Source of the DNA: Lingula anatina
Taxonomy: Eukaryota; Brachiopoda; Lingulata; Lingulida; Lingulidae
Direction: 5' to 3'
DNA: 64,000 bases
NCBI RefSeq assembly: GCF_001039355.2
Contig: NW_019775788.1
Span: forward strand, 82,713-146,712
In this document: piece by piece, positions 24,595 through 38,142 of the stretch
How the letters are laid out: every line of letters starts with the position of its first letter
How positions within the stretch are numbered: the stretch's first letter is position 1
Position numbers and translations under genes: made by a program
The notes under the pieces: model-generated
What the model saw: the letters and a program-made list of their open reading frames with translations, nothing else
Databases searched by the model: none
What the model was told of the DNA's origin: nothing

Positions 24595-25973
24595 TCACCC
24601 TGTGTTAAAATTAGCAAGGTATCATGGAGACGCTGCGAGGGTTCATAGATTAGTGTCTAAATTAGGAGATAAGGGGCCTCACTGGATCTGCAGCTATGTT
24701 ACATGGAAGGTTGGTGAATTGATTTTATGGCACTTTCCCATTTACCGATTGTATGTGACACGGTAGATTTGGTTTTAATCATGAGTTTCATCACAACAAA
24801 GTGAAAGATGTACTCTGTAATGAAGTCAATTACTTAACCTGGGAGGTATTATTTTGAAAAGCTTCCAAAAAGATAACGCTATACAAGAGGGGAATCCCCA
24901 TGGAAATTTCATGATCTCACTTTTCCTGCTCTTAAACCCCGCTCAGTCCACAGTTCGATTAACATAGTTCATAGACGCAGGAGCGGCCACTGGTAAGTTT
25001 GCAAAATAGCTTCAGCTATAATTATATATTTGTGGGAGATATGTTCTAAAATATCACTTTGTGATGATACGTACATGTCTGTGTGGAGCAAACGAGAGAG
25101 GTGTATTCACTTCCTGATTTGATATTAAAGTTTCAGGTATAGTAATACACTACCGTTTTGGGTGAGAGGTTTGTGTAACCTTTGCATCCCTGTAAAATGA
25201 GTGTTTTCAAAGTGCCATTGATTTTTTTTTAATTTGCTGTCAATAAAAAACGTGACCACGGAAATTTAAATACACCCATTTTCAAAATATGTATTCATGC
25301 ACTTTTGTCATTAAAATGATAGAAATGTATGTTCAAAAAGAGGTCTATTCGAGACTTACCTATTATTGGTGAAATTCAATTTGTGGTATCACTTTGTGAT
25401 GGTACGTTCATGTCTGTGTGGAGCAAACGTGAGAGGTGTATTCACTCTCTGATTTGATATTGAGGTATCAGGTATGGTAATGTACTGTACCGTTTTGGAT
25501 GAGAGGTTTGTGTAACCTTTGCCTCCCTGTAAAAATGAATGTTTTCAAAGTGCCATTTATTTTTCATTAATTAGCTGTCAATAAAAAACGTGACCACGGA
25601 AATTTAAATACACCCATTTTCAAAATATGTATTCATGCACTTTTCTCATTAAAATGGTAGAAATATATGTCAAAAAGAGGTCTATTCGAGACTTACCTAT
25701 TATTGGTGAAATTCAATTTGGGCAACTTTATATAGAAGAGGTGGCATCGAAATATACAGAAAGTAGGAGGGGAACCTAGGTCCAGCATTTATCATATCTG
25801 ACCCTATTCAAACAACACCACACATGAAAATATATGTCCTAATACAAGGCAGGTTCTTACTATCTTCATATGGCCTACATGCTTCAGATTCATATGTCGT
25901 CAATAAGACTGTGGTCCCTAAGGCCAATATTCCACGCGCACCCAAAGTAACATTAACCCATCAGCAACATGGA

Positions 25974-26004
<31 letters not shown>

Positions 26005-26024
26005 CAGTGTTGCCAAGCAAAAAA

Positions 26025-26097
<73 letters not shown>

Positions 26098-26960
26098 ATG
26101 TATATAAACAATTTTATTTTGATTTTATGTCGTTAACGTTTGTTACCGTGTGTTAAAATTTGCAAGGTAGCATGGAGACGCTGCGAAGGTTTATAGATTA
26201 GTGTCTAAGTCAGGAGATAAGGGCCCCCACTGGATCTGCAGCTATGTTTAATCAAAGGATGGTGAATTAATTTATCACACTTCCCCATTCACCGTTTGTA
26301 TGTGACACGGTAGATTTGGATTAAATCATGAATTTCATCACAACAAAGTGAAAGGTGTACGCTAATTAATATGAAGGTAATGAAGTCAATCATTTTACCT
26401 AAGAGGCATCGTTTTGAGAAAAAAACTTCCAAAAAGATCACGCTATAAAGAGGGGAATCACCTTGGGAATTTAATGATCTCATTGTTCCTGCACTTACGT
26501 TCTACCCAGTCCACAGTGCGATTAACATAGTTCATAGCCGCAGGAGCGGCCACTGGTGAGTTAGCATAATGTGACCACGTGCATTTTAAATACATCCATT
26601 TTCAAAAAGATATCCATGGTTCAGTCATTAAAATGATAGAAATATAGTAGCAAAAAGAGGTCTATTTGAGACTTAACTATTCATAGTGATATATAAATTG
26701 GGTAGATTTATAAAGAAGAGGTGGCATCAAAACATGTAGAAAGAACGAGGGGAACTTAGGTCCAGAATGCATCATATCTGATCCTGTTCAAACATAACAC
26801 GATCACATTAAAATCTATGTCCTCCTACAAGGCAGGTTCTCACTATCTTCATATGGACTACATATTTCAGACTAAAGCCACCAATAAGACAATGGTCTCT
26901 AAAGGTAATATTACACTCGGACCGAAAATAACATTAACTCATCAGCAACACGTATTTTAA
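24595..26960. repeat. Nested tandem duplications in the gene 2-3 interval
   Basis: Block 24595-24990 recurs at about 26140-26560 (shared GATCTGCAGCTATGTT, CATGGAGACGCTGCGA). Block 25053-25386 recurs at 25387-25743 (shared CACTTTGTGATG, GTCTGTGTGGAGCAAACG, GTGACCACGGAAATTTAAAT). Block 25745-25970 recurs at about 26715-26955. AT and poly-A microsatellites lie at 25976-26094. No coding signal. Confidence 0.8.
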
Positions 26961-27168
26961 TGAGCACAGTTGATTGTGTTTTTTTTTTCATCGACAGATA
27001 ATATTCATTTTTATTTTATCCTTTTACTGTATAAGCATGACAAAATTATAATTATCATTAGATTATACAACCGATGATATAAGCAACCATTTTTATTATC
27101 AGATTGTTTCCTGGTAACTTCTCAAGTTACGGTTTTCTAGAGGAGGATACAACGAGTTAGAACCATCC

Positions 27169-27726
27169 GTTTCTAGGACAATTCCCCCCCGGACAATTCC
27201 CCCCCGGGACAATTCCCCCCCGGACGATTCCCCCCCAAAAAATATATATTTATATACAAACATAAAGTAGAAAGTGCAAAGTTTAAAACATTTCATCCAC
27301 TTTATTAATATTTTTTAGTGTGATTATACAACTTCATCATGAAACAAATTATTTCATAACGAATTCCCTTTTCATTGAGTACAAGTAAAGGAAGATTTAT
27401 TAAATATCTAATGGAAGTATAACCACCTATTCTTCAGGTAAAGGTGGAGTAAACAGATGAACAGGTAAACAGATATTTTATAAATATTTTTAGTATGGTG
27501 GGTGGTGGGTAGTGGTCAAGCAATTAAAAGTGACAAATAATCACAGGGATACCTGGATACGCGAGAAAATCTGTTTACCCCACCTCTCCCTAGAGATGCA
27601 CCTTGATTCNNNNNNNNNNNNNNNNNNNNNNNCGGGGGGGAATTGTCCTGGGGGGGGGAATTGTCCGGGGGGAAATTGTCCGGGGGGAATAGTCCGGGGG
27701 GGAATTGTCCGGGGGGGAATTGTCCT
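27169..27726. repeat. GGGGGGGAATTGTCC minisatellite in inverted arms around an assembly gap
   Basis: On the left (27172-27236) the 15-bp unit is in the C-rich orientation (GGACAATTCCCCCCC). On the right (27633-27726) it is G-rich. The 23-base N run at 27610-27632 abuts the right arm, so copy number and structure are uncertain. Confidence 0.8.
27610..27632. other. Assembly gap (23 N)
   Basis: N run next to a G-rich minisatellite. Confidence 1.
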
Positions 27727-28661
27727 GATACCGAACCATCCTTCCCCCCTGAACACCTATGACAAATAAAACGAAAGAAACAAGCGTCTTGTCCACCCAT
27801 ACACGGGGGTCCCATTTGGGAGGCAGTGATCACAGTTCACGCGAAATAAAACTGCGAAATAGAATTAAGTTCATACCTCCCTGATCATGAGAGTAGAAAT
27901 CATGAAATTTTCGAACCACCAGGTGTAATGACTTAGTATCACGGAAGGAAAATAATAAAAAGTTGCATTCACTTTAGTCACGGGATGTTTCATTCATCGC
28001 AGTAAATAGAACATAGCTTGGTAATACCCAATGGGACCCTCTTGCACGCGTCCTATATCCTCCAACCCCCCCCCTCCCCTTAGTGAAGTCCGGTTAACGC
28101 AAGTGCTTAAGTAGCTATATAGGTTCACAAATGACCAATTTTAAGCGGGAGAGTTAAAAAAGTGGCAATGGGAAAACGGATTCTATATAATTTTGGTACT
28201 ATGAGGTTTTTTTCCCGTTCAACACATCATTTAAAAATACAACAGCTAAACTGACTTTGTTTTATTTCAAATGCGTTGTGTGACTTTATTCTTCAGTAAG
28301 ACTTGTTTTTTTCAAAAGAAGCTTGATCAAAACATTTAAAGATATTTTTCCTTGAAGGAGAAAAATGTTTCACTCGCTTCGGAGAGATAGAATGGTAGAC
28401 AAAGGCACGCTGATTGTTAGGCCTTTCATACATGTACATGTATATAGGACATAGAAATAGAAAATTATTATGACATTGTTTTGCTTGTTATAATAAATGT
28501 TCCTCGGGAGGTAGAAGAGCCAAAGGGGTTTCTTTTGGGTTGTAGGTGATTTATGTGTATGTTGGTCGCACGTAAAAAATAACCTCTTTCACAGATTTAT
28601 TTTTGATCTTTTGACCAAAAAATATTGCTCTTGTTGTGACAAACGCATCAACAGCAATAAA

Positions 28662-28742
28662 GGGGAATTTCCTTAGAACCCCCCTCGTCACCTCTATTTA
28701 TAGAAAGCCGCCATTTGTACCAGTTGTTTTTGGTTGGTAATT
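28662..28742 (+). promoter_or_regulatory. kB leader cassette, distal, gene 3
   Basis: GGGGAATTTCC at 28662-28672 is a canonical kB site. A TATA-like TATTTATAG at 28695-28703 follows, then the leader GCCGCCATTTGTACCAGTTG and a donor with GT at 28737-28738. This order of kB site, TATA and short leader is the clearest promoter example in the window. Confidence 0.65.
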
Positions 28743-29311
28743 AGAGTTAATAATTTATTTTTAAGTGATATATCACCCAAATCGATATGATTGAGTGACA
28801 TAAAATTCATTGTCACTGGAGTGTCTAGTTATTGTTAACATGTGGATAAAATAATACTCAATCCGTCATCAAAAATTATAAAAATTGTTGTCCGTAAGGA
28901 TCTCCCTTGATAATTTGACGGAAATTTCCCATTAGACTTAGATTTTTTTATGTGAAGATTTCCAAAGTAATCAAGCCCGAAGGATCATTTAACAAATATG
29001 ATTAAACAAGTAAACGTGCAGGACACTTTATTGCGACATTACCACTGGAGGGAGCATATTTTGTAAGAGGTCATGAGAGCGTCTCTCGGGAACGGAGCAG
29101 AGGAAAAACCGTAGTAAAATGTGACATTATTAAAGCAATGTTGCTTTTTTGTATACTTTTTTTAATGTGAAGTCTACTTCATATATTTCTACGTGCCGCT
29201 AAAAGCCACCTTTTTACTCTTCATTTATCTTTTTGATTAGATTAGAATTTTCCAGACAACACATAAGCGTTGGTCACACGGGTGATATGAATTGTTTGGG
29301 TGTGCAAAAAT

Positions 29312-29378
29312 GGGAAATTCTGTGAAACAAATGGTAATTTCCAATAATACATTTGCAGGGGTATTTTCACTGGTAAGC
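29312..29378 (+). promoter_or_regulatory. kB-like leader cassette, gene 3
   Basis: GGGAAATTCT at 29312-29321 is followed 61 bp on by the donor TCACTG/GTAAGC (GT 29373-29374). The leader differs from the main type. Confidence 0.45.
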
Positions 29379-30149
29379 GAACATGTGTTTTCTTGAATAT
29401 GGTTTTAAATGCATGCACGGGTGTGAACGAGATACCTGCAACTTGGTTTGTTAATATTCGGTAAAACTTATTTGCATGGAATCATAAAGAATAAAAACAC
29501 ATGTATCTAACGGTGAAAATTATTAAAGTGGCAGATGTTATAACTGTGTCAGACATGAATATACAGATTGCATCGCACTGGCGGATTCAGTATTTTGTTT
29601 GGTGTGTTTGTGTTTGTGTGTGTTTGTGTATGTGTTTGTGTGCGGTAATTAATATCGTTTAGCAGCTTCAGTAGGCTTGCCAGACATCTAAGCCGCTTAA
29701 GATGAAAGCAATTTAGCGAGAAACCCCTTGGAGATGGCTCGTTCCTGTTAGATCGATCTAGGCATGTAGACTATTAAGTAAGCTAAAAGGATACATTTGA
29801 TTGCTTCAAACTGAGAGGATTACACAATTGACAAATTGAAAAGGCAAAGGAGTGTTTTGCATATTCACTCAAGTCCGCTTAACTGATTGGGTTATTCTTC
29901 AAAATGTTTTAATTGTCATCTTCTAGTAGGAAAACGTATGTGTCTCCGATTCTATTGGCTAATATGTAGCATATACTAGACGAAGTAGGTTTTATTATTA
30001 TATATAGGTCACACAAATAGAAAAGAGTTTCACGTGTTATATACTGTGTGTATATAATATACACACCTGTATGATAAATAGGTAAGTTAAAGAGGCAAAG
30101 AGGCTTTATCAAGCTGTACCTCGTAGGTGATAAACATGTATGTACATGT

Positions 30150-30203
30150 AGGTCACAATTATAGATAGTCGCCATTTGTGCGGGCTGTTTCCAACTAGTA
30201 AGT
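30150..30203 (+). promoter_or_regulatory. Proximal leader of gene 3 with kB site deleted
   Basis: The leader AATTATAGATAGTCGCCATTTG and CGGGCTGTTTCCAACTA/GTAAGTTAACC are intact (GT 30198-30199). The roughly 250 bp that carry the kB site at the equivalent place before gene 4 (44676-44925) are missing. Confidence 0.6.
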
Positions 30204-30809
30204 TAACCCGATATTTTATTGAAATGTGATTTATCTACCAAATAGATATAAACAAGTGACATATACCTCGTTGCCACTGGGTTGACGAATTAATGTTAAT
30301 ATTTTGGTACAATGTTCCTTCCTCCGTCATGATAAAATTGATGAAATTGTTTGCCAGTAAGGATCTCCGTGAGTAATTTTGATATTACTTTCTCTTTAAA
30401 CCTGAATGAGTTTAACATGACGATTTCCAAAATCCCCAAGTCTAAGGAATCACTTGACCAGAATGATTTAACGATAACACCAATAGTACTCTTAATAGCG
30501 ACATTTAAGCTGCACAGAACATTTCTTCGGGGTGTATATGTGAGTGTGTGTGTGTGGGGGGGGGTCACGTCAGGTAGGAGCGGGATTGAGACCACAGATG
30601 GATGAGATAATGTAAAAGCGATTGTACATTTTTTTGTATATTTTATGTTACGGTGGTGTCTCTGTGTCAAGCTGCTTCTTTTCTGGGTCTTTACATATTT
30701 GGTAAGTTCATATTGTACATTTCATCTTTTTATATATTTCAACTTATGATGCTTATTCATATTATTTCAGATGAGTGAAATGTAGACATACCTTGCCCTC
30801 TTCGTTGGA

Positions 30810-30824
30810 ATGTGTACAGTATAG
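30810..30824 (+). promoter_or_regulatory. Short upstream ORF of gene 3
   Basis: ATG TGT ACA GTA TAG lies 12 bp before the main start codon. The same four-codon frame, with one silent change, lies 12 bp before the gene 4 start (45794-45808). Gene 2 lacks the ATG here. Confidence 0.45.
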
Positions 30825-30836
30825 CCACCAGTCAGT

Positions 30837-33800
30837 ATGGATGACCTATGGCTTCACTGGGTGTCAGGGGATGGCACACAGCTTTGTTGGGCTGCAGAAG
30901 TTGGAGATATAGAGAAGTTACAGCGTCTGCTGACTGCAGGGCAGTGCGACATCAATGTCCAGGGCTTCGTAAGAACTTTGATTTCTCTCTCTTTAACTTA
31001 CGCCGTTGTCGATATTTTTAATGGAATTTAACGCTACACGTAAGAAATAACGATTTTTTTCATGCAGACAACCCATGCTATTGACTGAATCATCCACTGC
31101 ATCATTTCACTTTTCCTTCCCTCTTTCCGCTACTCGAGGTTTTCTATGTGATAGGCCAGGCATATACCAATGTAAACAATATAATAAGTTCAACAAGAAT
31201 CCCATACATGTAACATGTTTTTATACATTTACCACGTGCACATATGAAATAAACGATCTGCTTTGACGTTGGCACGTTCCTATAATATTTTGTTTCCATA
31301 CAATGAAATATACGTGTTTAATCACATTGTTTGTACATATCCACAGGCTGGGATGACACCACTTCACTGGGCTGCAGATCACGGTCACACACAATGTGTC
31401 CAGCTTCTCCTCCAACACGGGGCGGATACCATGATACAGGATTGGGTGAGTGTAGAATAGTCAGAACACAGCAGTATGGCTACATTTACGTACATCTTCA
31501 TTTTTCCTTGAGCTGTGACAAGAAACATTATTGTGGTTTACATTCTCTTGAATAAGCCTTTTTCTCATTTATGAATAAATGAACATAAAGCACATTGTAA
31601 AATAGAACACGGCATAATGTTTTCAGTAGTGCAATTAGTTAAGTATAATTACGTTTGAAGTGTGGTGTTAAATATAGAAGTACAAACAAATTTATTTCAT
31701 TAAATATCCATTATTTCTTTCAATATTTTACATAGAATTGACAAATTGAAATGATGATTTTATTAATCCACTGTATCACTGAGCTGTTAATACAGGCCCA
31801 ATACAGAGGCCAAATTTGATATTAACACAGCACCTATCAATATTTTTAGTTATCAAACTCAATACTTTTTTCTACGATACTTGAAATGTATGTGTTTAAT
31901 CACATTGTTTGTGCATATCCACAGGGTGGGAGTTCACCACTTCACTGGGCTGCCGGTAACGGCCGCACACAATGTGTCCAGCTTCTCCTCGAACACGGGG
32001 CCGATGCCAGTATAGAGGATTGGGTGAGTGTAGAATAGTCAGAACACAGCAGTATGGCCACATTTACATACAGTTAAATTTTTCCTGAAGTCGTGGGAAG
32101 AAACATTTTGTGTTTTACATGACCAAGTCTTTTCTTGTAAACTAATAAATCAACATTAAGTAGAACACGACATAATTTTAACAGAAGCGCAATTATATAT
32201 ATATAATTTTTTTTAAGCGTGGTGATGTCAAATACAGAATTACAAGTAAAGTTTTATGAAATTAGATATTCACTGTTTCTTTCAATATTTTACATAGAAT
32301 TGACATTTTGAAATGATAAATTTATTAATCCACTGTACCACTGGGTTATTAATGCAGCCCCTTTACAGAAGCCAAATTTTATATGAACACGGCACCGAAC
32401 AATTTTTTCAGTTAAGTCTTATCATCAAACCCAATACATTTTTTACTGCACTTGAAATATATATTTTTAATCACATTGTTTGCACTTATCCACAGGAGGA
32501 GAGGACACCACTTCACTTGGCTGCAGAACATGGCCACACACAATGTGTCCAGCTTCTCCTCCAACACGGGGCGGATACCAGTATACAGGATTGTGTGAGT
32601 GTAGAATAGTCAGAACACAGCAGTATGACAACATTTACGTACATCTTCATTTTTCCTTAAGCTGTGACAAGAAACATTATTGTGGTTTACATTCTCTTGA
32701 CCAAGTCTTTTCTCATTTATGAATAAATCAACATAAAGCACATTGTTAAATAGAACACGGCATAATGTTTTCAGTAGTGCAATTAGTTAAGTATAATTAT
32801 GTTTGAAGTGTGATGTTAAATATAGAAGTACAAACAAAGTTATTTCATTAAATATCCATTATTTCTTTCAATATTTTACAAAGAATTGACAAATCGAAGT
32901 GATGATTTAATTAATCCAGTTCATCACTGAGCCGTTATCACAGGCCCAATTAATGCAGGGGCCACATTTAATATTAACACAGCACCGATCATTTTTATTT
33001 CAGTCAAGCCTTGTCATTAAGGCCAATATATTTTTCTACGGAACTTGAAATATATGTTTTAATCACATTGTTTGTAAATATCCACAGGATGAGATGACAC
33101 CGCTTTACTATGCTGCAGTTCGCCGCCACACACAATGTGTCCAGCTTCTCCTCCAACACGGGGCGGATACCAGTATACAGGATAGGGTGAGTGTAGAATT
33201 GTCAGAACACAGCAGTATGGCTACATTTACGTACATCTTCATTTTTCCTTAAGCTGTGACAAGAAACATTATTGTGGTTTACATTCTCTTGACCAAGTCT
33301 TTTCTCATTTATGAATAAATGAACATAAAGCACATTGTAAAATAGAACACGGCATAATGTTTTCAGTAGTGCAATTAGTTACATGTAAGTATAATTTCGC
33401 TTAAAGCGTGGTTTTGAATATAGAAGTAGAAACAAAGTTATTTGATTAAATATCTATTATTTTGTTCAACATTTTACATAGAAATGACAAATTGAAATGA
33501 TACTTTTATTTATCCCCTGTAACACTGGGCTAGCTGTTAATACAGTTCTGTAAAGAAGCCAAACCTACCTGTAACATTAACTCGGAACCGATCAGTTTTT
33601 TAAATTATATAACAAATGTAACTAATGTAAATATCATCACACTTTCAAGAATATAACACGTAACGCGCCCAATTTAAAAAAACTAATGAAATTAATGAAA
33701 GTATAAAAAAGGAATATTTAATGTTTCTGATTAATTTTTTATATTATTTGAAATGTTTAATAATTAAAATATCCAAAATGCATGTGTATAATCATTTTAT

Positions 33801-36800
33801 CCGCTTCGTGTTCCTTTACTCTTTATAACATTTGTTCTTGGGAATATTTTTCCTCTTGGGAAAACGTTTGTTTAGTTGTAACGTTGTAAAATAAATGAAA
33901 TACACTTTCACTAATTGCAAGTTATAATTGAAGAATAATCAAATGAGTAAAAGGAAAGGGAATTATTGTTTGCAAGTTAAATTTCTTTAACAGTCAACAA
34001 GTGTAGAAATTATTTTCGAGGTCGAAAAAGATGGAACATGTCAGTCACATAGCCCGATTTGATTGGTTACTTTATTTTAATTTTTTCAGTTAAGCATTAT
34101 TATCAAACCCGATACTTTTTTACTGCATTTGAAATATATGTTTTATCATATACTTTGTACATATCCACAGTTTTACAAGAGGACGCCACTTCACTGGGCT
34201 GCCAGTGGCGGCCACACACAATGTGTCCAGCTTCTCCTCCAACACGGGGCGGATAGCAGTAATCAGGATAAGGTGAGTGTAGAATTGTCGAGATATATAT
34301 TATAACGTGGCTCCGCTTTATTTTCTCGAGTCACATAAAACAATTAGTTCTTTAACGCATTATTCTTTAGTGTGTAGTTCATTACTTGTATTGATGTACG
34401 TGAAAAAGCATTTCATGTTAAAGTATTTTAGCAACATACTGTAAGTCATGCATATGTATTTAATCTGAATGGTATGTATATGAGATAACACATTGTCATC
34501 CTAGTAATATATGCCAGAACACTGAGAGAAAGACCTGGCATTTCACTCTGAAACACACTTTAGGGCAAATAAGCAGTATATTACCATGGTCACATACTGT
34601 AACAACTCTAGGTATGTACAAGGATAGGGTATCTTTAAAATTAGGGGAGTGCTGGAAAACACTTTTCACCGGTCTGTATAAAGCGGTTTCAATTTTGGCC
34701 CATTTTTTTTGTCATAATAATTTCTTTATATATATCGCAGGAGAAAAAGACACCAAGAATGTTGGCAGAAGAAAAAGAGCGCACTGCCGTGGTTGAACTG
34801 CTGAGGCGTTTTGAAATACCAGACATACAGGTATATGTACCAGTGAGAAAGTGTTAAACGCGTATTGGATTATGATGCATTGAGCTTTAATAGTTAAAAT
34901 AATTTTCATATTCAGAATCATTTTAGTTACTATTTTGTAAGCTTATACCGTGCATATAATTTTATTAGTCTTTTTGAACGTCACGTGTTCCATTCCTTGA
35001 AAGATATATCATGGGAACATTTGATGCATGAATTTATATATACAAGGAATATACATTTTAGCATAGTTATGCAGAGCCCCAGAATACAGATCGTTAGGGG
35101 CTTAATTTATTGGCATAACAGCACATGGGTGTCTTGATATATGAAACATTACATGCAGCTGTTTTTACCTTACACCATGTTCCTATAAAATAGTCTTGTT
35201 GATTTCATCTTTACAGATGTATATTCAAACCAGGACTCTGGAGTACCTTGCTGAAATTTTAGACCCTACAGAATATCTCATATTTAACCTGACCAACTTG
35301 GACCCGAACTTTCCTGAAGTCTTTCTATTGCACAAAATTCAAGGATTGAAAGATTGGGTCGCCATGAACAATTATACCACTATTAAAGATATAAAAGTTG
35401 GACTACTGGCTGCAAACTTTCTGCGGCTGTCCAGTAAGTAATCTATTTATGTTAGCTTATTATTTCGATACATTAAAAAGTTTTATCTTGTTCAGTAAAA
35501 TCGATGCAACAGAAATCCAACTGGTGCAAGATTAGAGATAAAGAGAAAGGGTGGAGATAAAACATAGTGAAAAGAGTAAACCTATATATCCATTGATGTG
35601 TGGTTGTTTTAAGGAATTTTTTTCTTGTTTACTTTTTTCTTTGTATTTTTCGTGTAGTGAAGAAATGTGAAATTTATTTAACCAAGATATGTCTACAATG
35701 ATGGCAGTGAACTAATGTACAATTTTATATATACTTGGCTATAACTCCACCAAATGATGCTCGTTGTTGCATGTATCATGTACACTAAAATGACTAATAG
35801 CGTGTTCTAAAATGTGTTAATTAACTGACTGAATTTGAAAAACACATCGGAACCTGTTTCCACATCTCACTATATTTAAGGTCTACTTAATTTCTTCCGT
35901 AACAGGTGCGGCAGTAGAGTATTATGCTGAGATGGTGATAAACATTACAAACATGCCCCCCGATGAATTTGAGGCACTCTGTAGAACCCTGACCACTGCG
36001 AAGTACATGTTCACACAAAGTTCAACAACCCGTATTCCGCAAGTTACGAGGTAACTGTCATATGAACCGATTTGAAAGGTGTCGAAATGTTATTGTCCTC
36101 TTTTCTGGTATGTCATTGTTTTATTTTATTCGGTAATCCGATTCATTTTATTTTGCAATCAGTGTTGGCTGAAGCTTAAATGTCATACTAGTATACGGTT
36201 GGAATTTATCTGATTGAAGCAACTGTTTCCATTCTTCAGCTCTTCACTGAATAACCTCCGCTACGACGCATTCATTGGACACAGTGGTGAAGACAAGGGC
36301 GTCGTAGAACCTGTGGTAGAGCAGCTAGAAAAACAGGGAGTCAGGTGTTGCATTGGCAGACGTGACTTTCACCTAGGAAAGTCGCTTTCAACTTCTATTG
36401 AAGAAGCGGTTGATGAATCAACGTGCACCATTGTGTTCCTGTCCACAAATTTCATGAAGAGCCCGTGGTGTACAAGGGAAAGAGAGCTTGCCATTCATAA
36501 AGCGGTGGAGTCAAGAGAAAACCCAGTTATTCCAGTTCTAATTGATTACTCTCCGCAGCAAATCCCTTCTCCTTTCAAAGGCATAAAATGCATTTCAGTC
36601 AAGCACCAAGAATTGATTCCAAAGTTAATTGAAGCAGTTAGAGGTATTTATATTTTGATTTATACACGCATTGTTAATAATTTGTGATTCCGAACTCTTA
36701 AATACATTCACAGAAGTATAGCCTTAGTCGGTATCTAGGCAGATGCAATGTTACTTGTACGCCTTTGTATCTATAATTGTAATTCCCAATATTCTGCTCA

Positions 36801-37075
36801 CATTTTACTTGGTAAAATTACTATAAGGTAATATGATGGATATGGCGAATTATATTGTCGAAACCACTGCTTATATACACCATTGGCGAAAAACAAATGT
36901 TTTTGAGATCTCCTTCTTACTTTGTATTGAAATTTTGCTTCTTTGTGCTACAACAGGATCAAAAAAGTCTCCGACGAACGGAGAGCTGCAAATCGCGCTT
37001 CAGAATGCACAGGAAGAAATCGAGTTTCAACGAGACCAAATCACAGTGTTGACAGGCAAACTTCGACTACAGTGA
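30837..37075 (+). CDS. Ankyrin-TIR gene 3
   Basis: Exons: 30837-30968 (N-cap; exon starts 30771), 31347-31445, 31925-32023, 32496-32594, 33088-33186 (99-bp ankyrin repeats), 34171-34272 (102 bp, one extra codon), 34741-34830 (C-cap KKTPRMLAEE...VVELLRRF), 35217-35433 and 35906-36050 (helical middle region), 36240-36643 (TIR), 36957-37075 (coil, stop TGA). All borders are GT-AG and phases are consistent; the product is about 535 residues. The TIR is type B: YDAFIGHSGED box 1, BB loop RRDFHLGKS lacking the usual proline, and WCTRE retaining the WCxxE glutamate. Thus it may keep TIR catalytic chemistry that genes 1 and 2 lack; this is inferred, not shown. From about 33.4 kb onward it is nearly identical to gene 4. 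Leader cassettes lie upstream at 28.6-30.2 kb. Confidence 0.88.
31347..34272 (+). repeat. Ankyrin exon array of gene 3
   Basis: Five exon-plus-intron units of about 570-590 bp (the last interval is longer) share intron sequence as well as exons. The block coding TQCVQLLLQHGAD is almost unchanged at the DNA level. Starts vary (AGM, GGS, EER, DEM, FYKR), as do positions 11-13 (DHG, GNG, EHG, VRR, SGG) and the last codon (W, W, C, R, K). Confidence 0.88.
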
Positions 37076-37439
37076 AGGTAGTATTTGTGGGACCCTTGCA
37101 CCGTATTGGTTGATACAGTTGATTAAACTTTTAAAAACTGATTATGATTTTGACAGTTTTGAAACATCTTGCGTCACCTCAAGAACTACTGTACGTACAT
37201 GTGTTTTACTTTCAACATTAATTTCTCGTGGAATATCAGCGTGTTGTTTATTCTAGGCCATGCACATATATTTACTGCAAAAATTAAATGATTGCTGTTT
37301 TGCACTCTTCCTTATCCTATAATTCCAAAACTTGATTTTCGTCATTGTTGCTCTCTTCCCACTAAGCATAAGCCTTATATGTAGCACCGTCTGTGGTAGC
37401 CGTTAGGCAGGTTTATAATGTTATTTAAGAATATATGAC

Positions 37440-37703
37440 AGTGGCGGATTTAGAAGGGTGGGCTCCTACTCCCGTCCTCTTCGATTTCTGAAAAAAATCA
37501 AACCAACGTTCCCCTCTTGAAAGTAGAATTTTGACTAGCTGAATCGTAGTTCTATGTCGTACCAAATGGCACCATGCGCCCTCTAAAGTACCAAAAGTTT
37601 TCAGGGTACTTCAGCGGGCCCAGAACCCTTGCCAAGTAGGGGGTGAGGGTCAGCTTTGCATCTGCGGACCCCGACCCCTATAAATAATTCTGGATGCGCC
37701 CCT
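37440..37703. mobile_element. MITE beginning GTGGCGGATTTAGAA
   Basis: GTGGCGGATTTAGAA at the left and TTCTGGATGCGCCCCTG at the right form approximate inverted termini around about 260 bp without coding capacity. The duplicate copy is at 55455-55720. Confidence 0.6.
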
Positions 37704-38042
37704 GTATTAGTATTTTCTGTTTGTAACGGTATCGCTTATAATGCTTTCTTTTCTAGCCTTAGTATCAAAATTTATGCATAAAGTATGCCACAAAATCTAC
37801 CATGTTGCCCTTCATATGAGGGCTTTAATTCTTCTGCTGTAATAATGCTTTATTGCCTATTCAACATGCTGGTTAGATGTTTACTAAGAAATGTATAGAT
37901 ATGGATATAGGGTAGTTCTTGAGTTTTTTTCTCTCGTTGTGTTAGTGAGATATCAGTGTATGGAACAACCATCGGGTTCACACTACAAACATTATACTAT
38001 AAATTATAGCAGTGTTGATCAACAATATATATATATATATAT

Positions 38043-38142
38043 ATATATTGCGTTTTCCGCAAAAATAATAGTTCCCATATATATATATATTGATTGATAT
38101 ATATATATGGGAACTATTATTTTTGCGGAAAACGCAATATAT
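38043..38142. repeat. Near-perfect palindrome unique to the left copy
   Basis: TTGCGTTTTCCGCAAAAATA and ATAGTTCCC run into AT repeats. After an 8-bp spacer they are followed by the exact inverse, ending TATTTTTGCGGAAAACGCAA. The arms are over 40 bp. The duplicate region at 56041-56107 has only the right arm. Confidence 0.9.

Noticed and set aside
25824-26156. ORF of 110 codons
   Set aside because: It is mostly translated AT and poly-A microsatellite (Ile-Tyr and Lys runs).
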